A stretch of DNA of 64,000 nt, taken from assembly GCA_001897525.1 (NCBI GenBank), contig MKTB01000010.1:338794-402793 (forward strand), read 5' to 3'. Position numbers and translations under genes: made by a program. Source of the DNA: Bacteroidetes bacterium 43-16 (lineage in GTDB: Bacteria > Bacteroidota > Bacteroidia > Chitinophagales > Chitinophagaceae). Under the pieces are notes generated by a model, which was not told the DNA's origin, did no database searches, and saw nothing but the letters and a program-made list of their open reading frames with translations. Of this stretch, positions 27,373 through 36,097 are shown in pieces (positions within the stretch are counted from its first letter, which is position 1; each line of letters opens with the position of its first letter).

Positions 27373-27404
27373 TCCATTCACTCAAATTATCAAAATAAAG
27401 AACG

Positions 27405-28238
27405 ATGAAAAAATTCCAATTCTTACTGGCTGTGCTACTATGCATTGCCTCCGTTGGCTTTGCCCAGGATTCGAAAACATTGGTTAAAGGCATTATTGAG
27501 CCTTATCATGTAGCCATATCATTCGACAAGACCGTAAACCTGATCTTCCCGTATTCCATTATCTCGGTAGATCGGGGTAGCTCCGAAGTACTGGTACAGA
27601 AGGTACCGCAGGCCGAAAATGTGCTGCAGCTGAAAGCCGACACGAAAGAGTTTGAGCCTACCAATCTTACGGTTATTACGGCCGAAGGTTCTTTGTACTC
27701 CTTCCTATTGTATTACGACAGTGAGCCGCTGTACCTGAACCTCAAAGTGCAGGACCTGGAGATACCGGCAGCGCAGTTTGTAAAGATCGACGGTCAGCAA
27801 TCCGAAGCTGTGCTTTATGAAGCCGGCAGGCGCATTGCTGTAAAGCAGCCTTTTATTAACCGACTTAAAGATCAGGCAAATGCCATGTCACTTTCCGTCA
27901 GCGGAATCTACGTCCATAATGATGTGCTTTATTTCCAACTGAGCCTGGAGAACAACAGCAACATCAACTATGATGTATCGCAGTTCCGCTTCTATATACA
28001 GGATTCCAAACGGAGTAAGCGTACAGCCAGGCAGGAGCTTATTCTTGATCCCTTATACGTCACAGGTAATATTAAGCGTATTGAAGGTGGTTCTAAACAG
28101 ACGGCTGTCATAGCTTACGAGAAATTCACCATACCGAATAAAAAGCACCTCCGGGTGGAGATTCAGGAGCACAACGGTGGGCGGCAGCTGGAACTTAAAA
28201 TCCGCAACAAGGACCTTTTGAAGGCGCGGGCTTTATAA
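27405..28238 (+). CDS. traN: Conjugative transposon protein TraN (VirB9-like)
   Basis: The 277-residue product has a signal peptide (ending VGFAQD), then YHVAISFDKTVNLIFPYSI, a conserved start of mature TraN. A beta-rich C-terminal half includes DVLYFQLSLENNSNINYD and FYIQDSKRSKRTARQE. TraN corresponds to the VirB9-type outer-membrane-associated channel protein. The expected next genes traO, traP and traQ are absent; accessory genes take their place. Confidence 0.9.
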   Translation: MKKFQFLLAVLLCIASVGFAQDSKTLVKGIIEPYHVAISFDKTVNLIFPYSIISVDRGSSEVLVQKVPQAENVLQLKADTKEFEPTNLTVITAEGSLYSFLLYYDSEPLYLNLKVQDLEIPAAQFVKIDGQQSEAVLYEAGRRIAVKQPFINRLKDQANAMSLSVSGIYVHNDVLYFQLSLENNSNINYDVSQFRFYIQDSKRSKRTARQELILDPLYVTGNIKRIEGGSKQTAVIAYEKFTIPNKKHLRVEIQEHNGGRQLELKIRNKDLLKARAL

Positions 28239-28249
28239 ATTATACTTAC

Positions 28250-29434
28250 ATGGAAATCAGCAGGACAGTAAAAGCTATCATTGACTTCCTTGTCGATGAG
28301 CGATGGGGCGGCATGGAGTATGTAGCCTTTCCAACGTTCAAGTCCGTAGACAAAAATGAACTGTACACTTTTGTCAACAGTGATGAAGCGGCGGACTTCT
28401 GCGAGGGGATGTCGTTCGATGACGATCAATATACCTATCTGGCTACGCGGTCTGTTTACCGGGCATTGGAGTCCGCTGCTGATGAGGGTACGCTGCAAGC
28501 TAACAGCTATGGTATACGGAACATTGCCCAGGCCGTGGAAAGGTATTATCAAAAATTAGATGAACAGAATTTAGAAACAACAGATAAAAAGGAGATTATC
28601 ATGAACGAGAAAAATTTAGAGTATCTAGAAAATCAATTAAAATTCGCTGGCTTCGGTGAGGATCTATCCGGTCAGCTCAGGGAAAACATTGCCAGTAATA
28701 AGGAGGAGTTTCAGCTGAACTTCAAAGCGGATTACGGGAAGGACACTGTGCTGGCAAAACTGAACTTTAAGCGTTCGGAGCAGAACATTGATATGTACTT
28801 CTTCAACTCTTATGATCTGCTTCTCAAAAAGGACGGCAGGGATGAAACGCTACAGCAAAACTTTAAGGTTGCCTTCGGAAATACCTTCTCCGTGAAAGAG
28901 GCCTACAATATGCTGGACGGTAGATCAGTATTTAAAAAGCACTTCAAGAAAGACCCCGACGATGATAAGAAGCTTCAGGAGTATACCGCCTGGTCTTACC
29001 TGGACTTTAAGAATACGGACGAGCGCGGCAACTTCCTAATGGATAAAAACTTCAATTATGACCTTAAGAAAAAGCTGGAGGAATACCCGATCAAAAATTT
29101 TGAATACCTGAATACGCAGACCCGGATTGTGGATATGATCAGCAAAGGCAACAAGGCTTCCGTTATGCTCAAAACCTCCGAGGGGGAGAAAAAGGTTTTT
29201 GTTACGGCAGCGCCGAAATTCAATTCGCTCAACTTCTATGATGAGAATCATCAGCAGATCCGCATGACGCCAAAGAAAAAAGAGGAGACGCCTTCCGTGG
29301 AGCAGTCTCAGGGGGAGTCCCAAGGTAAGAAGGCGGGTGAAGCTCCGGCCAAAGACAAGAAGAACAGCCTTAAAGCGGATGGTAAAGATGAGCCGCCCAA
29401 GGCGAAGCAAACGCGAGGGCGAAAGGTCGGGTAA
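28250..29434 (+). CDS. Element-borne protein of unknown function, apparent two-part fusion
   Basis: The 394-residue frame seems to join two units. Residues 1-117 form an acidic domain starting MEISRTVKAIIDFL. From residue 118 the sequence MNEKNLEYLENQLKFAGFGE matches the usual start of a stand-alone protein found on many Bacteroidota conjugative elements, with MYFFNSYDLLLKK, KEAYNMLDGRSVFK and a YNFD-like core further on. A good ribosome-binding site lies before that internal ATG at 28601, so both a long and a short product may be made. The tail (about 340-394) is a highly charged Lys/Glu-rich extension. Function unknown. Confidence 0.68.
   Translation: MEISRTVKAIIDFLVDERWGGMEYVAFPTFKSVDKNELYTFVNSDEAADFCEGMSFDDDQYTYLATRSVYRALESAADEGTLQANSYGIRNIAQAVERYYQKLDEQNLETTDKKEIIMNEKNLEYLENQLKFAGFGEDLSGQLRENIASNKEEFQLNFKADYGKDTVLAKLNFKRSEQNIDMYFFNSYDLLLKKDGRDETLQQNFKVAFGNTFSVKEAYNMLDGRSVFKKHFKKDPDDDKKLQEYTAWSYLDFKNTDERGNFLMDKNFNYDLKKKLEEYPIKNFEYLNTQTRIVDMISKGNKASVMLKTSEGEKKVFVTAAPKFNSLNFYDENHQQIRMTPKKKEETPSVEQSQGESQGKKAGEAPAKDKKNSLKADGKDEPPKAKQTRGRKVG
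28588..28603 (+). promoter_or_regulatory. Internal ribosome-binding site and start codon
   Basis: AAAGGAG at 28588-28594 precedes an in-frame ATG (28601) by six bases inside the 28250-29434 frame. The downstream sequence is where homologous stand-alone proteins begin, so internal initiation is plausible. Confidence 0.55.
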
Positions 29435-29464
29435 GGTCTTTATTTAATCTAAAATTGTTTGGTT

Positions 29465-29980
29465 ATGGTCAACAGAATAATGCGATGGCTGGACGAGGTG
29501 ATGGCCTGGAAACAGCGATTTGAAAAGTTGTTTCCACCCGCCTTCATCAAGAGTGCTGACTTCAAGAAAGCTGAGATGCGGAAGCTGGAGAAGATCCTCT
29601 CCTACCCTCGTGCTAAGCTTAACGAAGACGAGAGGCTCAGTCGGAAGCTCGTCCGTCAACAGTACATTCAATTGGAGCGTGAGCGATACCCCAACCCTTT
29701 TGTAAGGCTGGCGCGGAATATGGGTAAGCTGGGCTGGAATGCGATGAAGTGGACGGGTAAGGGTGTAGCTAGGCTATTTGGATCTGGTGTTCCGGTTCGA
29801 GCTGTGGCGCTTAAGGATTCGGATTTGCGTGCTATGCTGAAAAAGGATCTCGAGACAGGCAAGCAAAAGAGCCGAAAAACTATAGTCGCTCCGGCCACCG
29901 CCGGACGCAAGCAACGCAACAGCAAACTGGTCAAGATGGATGTGTCTGACCGTATAGTATCCAGGGGAAAAAGGATTTGA
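29465..29980 (+). CDS. Small basic protein of unknown function
   Basis: Start set at ATG 29465 (MVNRIMRWLDEVM); an upstream TTG is ignored. The ~171-residue product is strongly basic, with Lys/Arg clusters throughout (for example RKLVRQQYIQLERERYP and KQKSRKTIV), and has no membrane segment or known motif. It lies one base upstream of the next small gene and may bind nucleic acid. It is probably cotranscribed with the tra genes. Confidence 0.55.
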   Translation: MVNRIMRWLDEVMAWKQRFEKLFPPAFIKSADFKKAEMRKLEKILSYPRAKLNEDERLSRKLVRQQYIQLERERYPNPFVRLARNMGKLGWNAMKWTGKGVARLFGSGVPVRAVALKDSDLRAMLKKDLETGKQKSRKTIVAPATAGRKQRNSKLVKMDVSDRIVSRGKRI

Positions 29981-29981
29981 T

Positions 29982-30263
29982 ATGGACGGTGAGAAAATAC
30001 TGGAAAGCTTCTTTGAGGCCATTAATACTGACCCAATTATAGATGCTGGTCATATTGCCCTTTTTATGGCTTTATACCGGAAGTGGACCAATGCCGGTCG
30101 CAGTGACTCCATCGCTATCGACCGCTTCGATATTATGTATCTTTCCAAAATAGGTAGCACGACTACCTATTTTAGGAAAATACAGGACCTCAATGAAAAG
30201 GGGTATATTGTTTATCTACCCTCACAAAAAAAGGGGAAGCCCAGTCGGGTGAGGATGGGGTGA
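29982..30263 (+). CDS. Small winged-helix-like DNA-binding protein
   Basis: The 93-residue product contains ESFFEAINTDPIIDAGHIALFMALYRKW-type helices, then IDRFDIMYLSKIGSTTTYFRKI and LNEKGYIVYLPS. This order (helix, helix-turn-helix with S-x-T-Y, then a wing) recurs in small predicted DNA-binding proteins on Bacteroidota mobile elements. It closes the rightward tra block and faces the leftward nuclease gene. A transcriptional role in element control is inferred. Confidence 0.6.
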   Translation: MDGEKILESFFEAINTDPIIDAGHIALFMALYRKWTNAGRSDSIAIDRFDIMYLSKIGSTTTYFRKIQDLNEKGYIVYLPSQKKGKPSRVRMG

Positions 30264-30286
30264 GATTCTATTTTTGCTTTTAATAA

Positions 30287-31966
30287 TCAAATACCGAATT
30301 TGTAAAACTCATCGGGTAAAGGTCTCTCATCGAACCGGAGCTTCCCTTTATAATATAGCTCATCGAAATACTCCTGCTCATGAGGTGAGAAAAAAACAAA
30401 TGCATCGTCTGCTTCTGCACATTTCCTAAACTCGTGAGACCTCCTCATAAATGAGGCACAAATATCCAATTCATCTATGGCGTGTACACGGCCGTGCAAT
30501 TCCCTTCGATTAAACAAAAAGTCAATAAATCGGGTTGAATAGTTCTTTGTATTCTGCCGAAGTGCCATAACAAATGTTTCCAGATCATCGATATATACCG
30601 ACCATGGGAAATCAATATCGTCATCCTTCTTCAGCATTAAGCCTAGATCGGTTTGTAAGCCGCCGAATCTTTCAAGTGTAACAACTATAGAAAGAACGCT
30701 CTTGACTTTCTGAGGATTTACAGTTTTCAACGTCTTTCCTTTTTCATCCTTAATAGCGAAACTATCGTCTCCAAAGAAATGGTCTTCTACCCTTTTACAT
30801 TGATCGAATCCATATTGTATAGAATCTTTGAAATCGTCCTGTAAACGAACAATTGCTTTCTCTATTGTTCTGAACGGCTCTCTTAGCTTCGATGCCTTTG
30901 TTTCAACAATAATAACATTACCTCTGTAAATCAATAACAGATCTTGCTCAACATTCTTTTCAATGTAATAGTTTTCAAAGTACTCTGTATCCTTTTTGGG
31001 AAACAGCTTCCTAAATATTTCCGATACTTTTACTTCCAGGCAGTCTTCTCTGTGCTTTCGCAGCTTATCTTTCAATCCCGGTTTGGCCAGTAGATGTGCA
31101 TAGAGGATCTTATAAATTGAGATGGGTAGTTGCTTCGAATATATGGATAAATAACTTCCATTTTTAAGCTTCAAAAGCGGCTTCAATTCAAATGGACTTT
31201 CAGCGGTATAATATCTTACCTTGCTATTGTGACCTTGGCCACAAGATAATAGTTCTAAGAACTTATCTACTTTCTCTTGCTCAAATTGGAAACAAAGATC
31301 GTTTGCTGAAAATATCAATTCACGGTGTGGCTGTTCATGAAATTGGAGATAATCATCTTGTATCTTTTGGGGCAACAAGTCAAAGGATTTGACAAAGTCC
31401 ATATTCTGTTCTTCCAATCGATATCTATGTTGAATAAACTCTTTTGTATACATGAACTCTACAAATTGCTTTCTTCGAATTAGCGCGATTAATTCAATTT
31501 CTTTGCATAGGTCTATAAAACACTCAATGTCCATCCCAAAATCCTGAATTATTAAATCATTGTAGGGCATAAAAATCCGTCTCAGCCGTTCCAGATCCTG
31601 TTCATTGTAGCTCAAAACACCATTATCAAAATGGTTTGACAATGCTAAATCATGGATTACCTTTTCCATAGAGTAATCCTGATATTTCGCTTTCACATCC
31701 TTTCCTTTGACTTGATCTAGCTTTTGGGCCAAAATATCCAAATCATTGGTCAAGGCTATTTCTTTCGTCCCGGTGTTCTCTGCAAATACATTCAGTGAAA
31801 TTAAGTAAAGGAAGTCTTTTAATTTGGATTCAAACTTGTTTATGGCGATCTCCGTATCGGAATCTGGTCTGTTTTTTATGAAGTAGGCTAAAAAACCAGC
31901 AAATTGTTCGGTGTCGTATTCGGAGACGAACTTCTGCAAGTCGTCGATATTTTGTTCTAGGGTCAT
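30287..31966 (-). CDS. Predicted PD-(D/E)XK-type nuclease, large
   Basis: The 559-residue protein is mostly helical in its N-terminal half. Around residues 330-352 it carries QDLLLIYRGNVIIVETKASK, a D-(x)n-ExK arrangement typical of the PD-(D/E)XK nuclease core. The late segments (about 440-480 and the C-terminus with FVFFSPHEQEYFDELYY) are not recognised. It lies 126 bases after the ABC-3C ATPase gene on the same strand, so it may be a fourth component or an independent defence gene. It could also be a nuclease-fold protein without cleavage activity. Assignment is by motif only. Confidence 0.6.
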   Translation of the reverse strand: MTLEQNIDDLQKFVSEYDTEQFAGFLAYFIKNRPDSDTEIAINKFESKLKDFLYLISLNVFAENTGTKEIALTNDLDILAQKLDQVKGKDVKAKYQDYSMEKVIHDLALSNHFDNGVLSYNEQDLERLRRIFMPYNDLIIQDFGMDIECFIDLCKEIELIALIRRKQFVEFMYTKEFIQHRYRLEEQNMDFVKSFDLLPQKIQDDYLQFHEQPHRELIFSANDLCFQFEQEKVDKFLELLSCGQGHNSKVRYYTAESPFELKPLLKLKNGSYLSIYSKQLPISIYKILYAHLLAKPGLKDKLRKHREDCLEVKVSEIFRKLFPKKDTEYFENYYIEKNVEQDLLLIYRGNVIIVETKASKLREPFRTIEKAIVRLQDDFKDSIQYGFDQCKRVEDHFFGDDSFAIKDEKGKTLKTVNPQKVKSVLSIVVTLERFGGLQTDLGLMLKKDDDIDFPWSVYIDDLETFVMALRQNTKNYSTRFIDFLFNRRELHGRVHAIDELDICASFMRRSHEFRKCAEADDAFVFFSPHEQEYFDELYYKGKLRFDERPLPDEFYKFGI

Positions 31967-32092
31967 CTTTGAAAATAGGTGGTCAAGAATATATATTATC
32001 TTACACAGATGATACTAGTGTATTCCATAAAGACAAGAGTTATAATAACAGAAAAAGGAGTAGTAACTACTGAACCTTAATTCAAGCCGACA

Positions 32093-33826
32093 TCAATCAT
32101 ATTTCATATCCACCTGAATACCCAGCAGCTTACTTTCAGGTGAATCATCTTCTAAGTTATGGCATACGTTATCGAGTATAATGGATTGATATTCTTCAGG
32201 AGTCAAATAAGGCCTAACATCATCGAGATGATTTTGATTTACAGTGAGAATATACTGCCTTCCCGAAGGGACTATATATTCTTGTAATACTTGAAACAAA
32301 ACCGCAACTTGCCTGGGATCGATCCCGTCGATCAGTCTACTATCGTGAAATATCATATCGACATTATGCCCAGCCCCTCGTAAAAGAAGGGTTATGTCAT
32401 AACAAAAGATTTTTACACTATTTATGCCATCTGACGCATCGGCTTGAATCTTTGCGTCAAAATCGTATCTAACCTGGTTGTCGCCGTCATTATTTTTGAT
32501 TGTTATTCCAGCAGCTGAATCAGGATAAAAATGCTTAGCTAGCTCTCTAAAAAAATCCCTAAGCTCTTTGATTACACCTTCAGGAACATCCAAATATGCA
32601 GCGGTCTTACCGGTTTCATCGACAAAATCTCTATCCAACTTAATTTTCTGATCTTGGTATTGCTTTAACAATTCATCATATCGCTGCAATTTGTCTTTTT
32701 CACTTTTAAGATCAGATAACCTATTAGTCAACTTAACAAAAACATCAAGCGCTTGATGAGTGTCGAGATATTTCAACGTAGCATCGAACTGAACCTTCTC
32801 CCTTTGAAATTTATTTACTAACGCATTAATTTCTCTATTCAACTCTTCCTTTTGATCTACTAATCTTTTTTGCCGACTCGTTGAAAGATGCTTATAAAAC
32901 GCTTCTAAGTCCTCCAATTTTTTAGTAACGCTATCAGAAAGTGAGACAGATGCTTCCCTGTATATACGTTCAATACTCTCTCGTTTTAAGTCTGGAGTTT
33001 TCTTTAGACTTTCGTCTATATTTTGAACTTGATTTTGGAACAAAACGATTTCATTTTGAGTTTTTTCAAGCTCTCTTCTTAATCGATCAGCTTCATTTTT
33101 AATCTCGTAAAAATCCTCGGCTACGTCAAATTGCGAGAGATCGCTTTCTAATCGATTAATTTTTTCCGTGAGATCGTCTGTGGCCAAGCTTACATCTTTA
33201 CTTCCAGAAAAAAAATCCTTTAGTAGTTGATCATTACTCAGCTCTTTTATCAAAGCTTTGATACGCTCACGCTCGACGCGGAGTCTATATTTTTCTTTGA
33301 CTAGGTACACATTCAATCCTAATAAAAAAGAGTTCGTCATAAGAATTTGATAGTCCTTACGTAACTCATTAGGATCTTTAAAGCTCACGTAAGATCCTCT
33401 TCGGGGTCGAATGAAGAAAGGAAGTAAACTTCTGAACGAAAGATAGTCAATGTCAGCAGGAATCTCGAATAGTAAATCTCCAAGACGACTTGTCAACTCA
33501 GATAATTTGATATCTTCTCCATCCAATCTTATCTTTTGCTGTCCGTCAGTCACCCTTGAAATTAGATACTCTGTTTGACCAATTTTGAAGCGAAGTGTAA
33601 ATTCCCATCCCGGCAAGTGCTTTTTAAAGGATTCGTTCTTATTTGAGCCCAGACAAAAATGAATAATGGCTATCAATAGAGACTTTCCGACACCATTAAA
33701 TGTTTTTTTCTTATCAACCTTGTCAGCCTGATTTTGCTTGGCGACAATAAAATTAAGGCCAGCTGCATTTTTAAATACTACTGGTTTGAAGCTAGTTTGA
33801 TTGGATGTTAGCGATATTAGTTGCAT
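32093..33826 (-). CDS. ABC-3C system ATPase (DUF2326-type)
   Basis: The 577-residue protein has an SMC/RecN-like ABC ATPase plan. Walker A FNGVGKSLL is at about residues 43-51, followed by a long coiled coil (about 190-400). The C-terminal half of the ATPase domain contains DASDGINSVKIFCYD and FHDSRLIDGIDPRQ, characteristic of DUF2326. DUF2326 ATPases are the motor of ABC-three-component (ABC-3C) conflict systems, thought to respond to foreign nucleic acid. Its start overlaps the end of the middle-component gene by ten bases, showing translational coupling. Confidence 0.85.
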   Translation of the reverse strand: MQLISLTSNQTSFKPVVFKNAAGLNFIVAKQNQADKVDKKKTFNGVGKSLLIAIIHFCLGSNKNESFKKHLPGWEFTLRFKIGQTEYLISRVTDGQQKIRLDGEDIKLSELTSRLGDLLFEIPADIDYLSFRSLLPFFIRPRRGSYVSFKDPNELRKDYQILMTNSFLLGLNVYLVKEKYRLRVERERIKALIKELSNDQLLKDFFSGSKDVSLATDDLTEKINRLESDLSQFDVAEDFYEIKNEADRLRRELEKTQNEIVLFQNQVQNIDESLKKTPDLKRESIERIYREASVSLSDSVTKKLEDLEAFYKHLSTSRQKRLVDQKEELNREINALVNKFQREKVQFDATLKYLDTHQALDVFVKLTNRLSDLKSEKDKLQRYDELLKQYQDQKIKLDRDFVDETGKTAAYLDVPEGVIKELRDFFRELAKHFYPDSAAGITIKNNDGDNQVRYDFDAKIQADASDGINSVKIFCYDITLLLRGAGHNVDMIFHDSRLIDGIDPRQVAVLFQVLQEYIVPSGRQYILTVNQNHLDDVRPYLTPEEYQSIILDNVCHNLEDDSPESKLLGIQVDMKYD

Positions 33827-34059
33827 CTAAAAATAAGTCCTCCCTCCTCTTTTACTGCGTCTATGCTGTACAAAAAAATTATCGTTAATAATAAATTGTC
33901 GAAAGTTTGCTTCCCGAAGTAAAATCCATTAGAATAATCCAATTGATATATAGTCCATAAATCATCAACACTCTTAGGATCTTTTAATTCCTTAAGAATA
34001 TAGCTTCCAAACCCTAAAAGAGATTCGGAAAAATTTATATGTTTACTCGGTAAAAGCAT
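33817..34059 (-). CDS. ABC-3C system middle component
   Basis: The 80-residue product begins MLLPSKHINFSESLLGFG and has DLWTIYQLD and FDNLLLTIIFLYSI further on. This is the compact pattern of the small winged-helix-like middle component (MC6 type) of ABC-3C systems. It is squeezed between the other two components, abutting the CTD gene upstream and overlapping the ATPase gene downstream. It presumably bridges the ATPase and the effector protein. Confidence 0.82.
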   Translation of the reverse strand: MLLPSKHINFSESLLGFGSYILKELKDPKSVDDLWTIYQLDYSNGFYFGKQTFDNLLLTIIFLYSIDAVKEEGGLIFRCN

Positions 34060-34977
34060 TTAAACAATATCTGGATTTTTTTCAAAAACGTCGCAAGACT
34101 CAAAATATTTTGCAACAATAGTCATGATTGCTGATTCGTAGTGGGATTCATTTTTGGGGGAACATTGCTTAACAATATCCCAAAATATTAAATCTCCAAT
34201 AAACTCCTGCTCTTCCCAACTTTTCCCTTTTGACTCATAGTACAAACTTGATAACCTATCTCGGATGTCATCAGCTAAAAAACTCTGATTTGACAAATAG
34301 GTATTCAGCGCACCCAATTTCTGAGCCCCCAAATTTAGATAAAGTTTTGTAGTTTCACTTAGTTTATTAAATGCAATTTTAGCATTCCAATCAGGCAATT
34401 CTATTCTCTCCGAAGAATTATTCATTGGAAGTTTCATTATATATCCAATAACCTCTGAAAGAGTCGTATAATCTAAGCTTGTGATTGAATTAACGTCAGG
34501 CAAAAAGCCCGACACTGTAATTATCTCATCGTCACTGCAGGTGAACAATAATCTTTCTAAATCTTTAGCAGTTAAAAATCCGCCGCTATCAAGGCTATTC
34601 GATTTGACAATTTCCTTAATCGTCTGGTCACTATCCGCATTTACCCCTTGATATTTATCGTTGACAACGAAATAAAATTCCTTTACATCTGGCCACTGCT
34701 TTTTCAAGCCGGAAAAATCAGTTGTCAGCTTTTTGACAACGCTAGGATAGCTACTTTTTATTTCTTCAGGCGCATAAACCTGAAAGTAAATTCCCTTTTC
34801 AGCAATATAACCGTCGTTCTTCCGATCTCCTATATTTCCCCATGGCTTAATCTGTTGAAATCCTTTTTCAACATAGCTATATATTGAAGTAAAGATATCT
34901 TCAAATTTGTCGCCATTAGCTTCGTGTATCTTAACTTTGAATAACTGTCTAGCTAAAGCCTTTTCCTGAGTGTTCAT
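34060..34977 (-). CDS. ABC-3C system effector: REase-like domain plus CTD
   Basis: The 305-residue protein is the first gene of the system. Residues ~20-75 hold FEDIFTSIYSYV, then GDRKNDGY (50-57) and YFQVYAP (64-70), which resembles a restriction-endonuclease fold with an Asp and a QxY in place of the usual ExK. The C-terminal half matches the helical CTD that defines ABC-3C effectors. Whether the nuclease is active is uncertain. The start codon is ATG at 34977. The promoter must lie in the 105-base spacer shared with the phosphoribosyltransferase gene. Confidence 0.78.
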   Translation of the reverse strand: MNTQEKALARQLFKVKIHEANGDKFEDIFTSIYSYVEKGFQQIKPWGNIGDRKNDGYIAEKGIYFQVYAPEEIKSSYPSVVKKLTTDFSGLKKQWPDVKEFYFVVNDKYQGVNADSDQTIKEIVKSNSLDSGGFLTAKDLERLLFTCSDDEIITVSGFLPDVNSITSLDYTTLSEVIGYIMKLPMNNSSERIELPDWNAKIAFNKLSETTKLYLNLGAQKLGALNTYLSNQSFLADDIRDRLSSLYYESKGKSWEEQEFIGDLIFWDIVKQCSPKNESHYESAIMTIVAKYFESCDVFEKNPDIV

Positions 34978-35082
34978 GGAAGTAAATATACAATGTTATT
35001 CATTATTATTAACATTTGACCATTACTAAAAAATATAGATTATTATATTCATATATAATAAGTTATTTCTAATTTAGTTTAT

Positions 35083-35814
35083 ATGGAGACTTGCAACGAA
35101 TGGCTTGAATTTGAAGGCAGGAAAGCACCGGTTTACTATTTGTGCGGTTATATCCCTGGATCTGTGGGTGAGGATGAGCTATCACCGAAAATACTTTCAT
35201 TTAAAGCTGGTTCCTTTCAGGCAAAACAGTTTTGGCTGAACCATATGCTCAATAAATGCCGCGAACTCCTCATAAAAGATGAAAGTGATTTATTCTGCCG
35301 AGCACTTTCCAGTGATGAACTGACAATAAATGTCAGCAACGATTACAAAACTCCTTTGGGATATCTATGCACTCGATCAGCAAAATTGCTTAGAGCGCGT
35401 TACGCATCTGGAATGCTGCACAAAATATCCATGACTCCCACACTGAAGGGTCTGTCAAAACATGACAGGTGGGAGCTAGTCAAAGATAACTACAGAGTTT
35501 CTGAGCGATTTGTCCGGAGAAAATTCATGCAATTTTGGTTTGTAGATGATGTTATTACAACTGGCGCTACAGCCCGTGCTGCATGGAAAGCGCTGCTGGA
35601 GTATTATCCAGACATAGATTTTAGAGTTCTGGCATTAGCAAGAACCGTGCATGACCAGGCATACAATGAAACTTCAACTCTTATTGCCGATTATAAAGAA
35701 ATGCTTCAACAGGATTTGCTTGTATATGAAAGTGAGGAGCAGTATTGTTCCCAACCACCTAGGTCAGGTTTAGCAATTCCTGAGTTTAGCAATGAGGGAA
35801 CTTTTTTTGTTTAG
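35083..35814 (+). CDS. Phosphoribosyltransferase-family protein (ComF-like)
   Basis: The 243-residue product has a clear PRPP-binding motif, FVDDVITTGATA (about residues 153-164). Upstream of it are LLRARYASGML and the RVSERFVRRKF stretch, and after it VLALARTVHDQ, as in ComF-type phosphoribosyltransferases. The usual ComF zinc finger is not visible. It is transcribed divergently from the ABC-3C operon across a 105-base AT-rich spacer. It may belong with that system or be a separate cargo gene. The natural substrate is unknown. Confidence 0.75.
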   Translation: METCNEWLEFEGRKAPVYYLCGYIPGSVGEDELSPKILSFKAGSFQAKQFWLNHMLNKCRELLIKDESDLFCRALSSDELTINVSNDYKTPLGYLCTRSAKLLRARYASGMLHKISMTPTLKGLSKHDRWELVKDNYRVSERFVRRKFMQFWFVDDVITTGATARAAWKALLEYYPDIDFRVLALARTVHDQAYNETSTLIADYKEMLQQDLLVYESEEQYCSQPPRSGLAIPEFSNEGTFFV

Positions 35815-36097
35815 ACTTTGGATTGGATGAAGTAACAAAGGTGAACCAAGAAACAGATTATCCTAACTACATCATGCTTCGCGTCTTTTAACAACTGATA
35901 CTATTCAAGTTTTTTCTGTAGTATAATTATATGAATACATAGAACATTATCCCATACTAATACCAGTTTAGCCGGCAAACAACACTAATACAAAGAAGTA
36001 ATTCAAGATTAATTGTGTGCGATTAATGATTATTTATTTTCGTGATTTATTTTAACACTCATTATTGTGTGTCTATTCAAACTTAACGCTAAATCTA

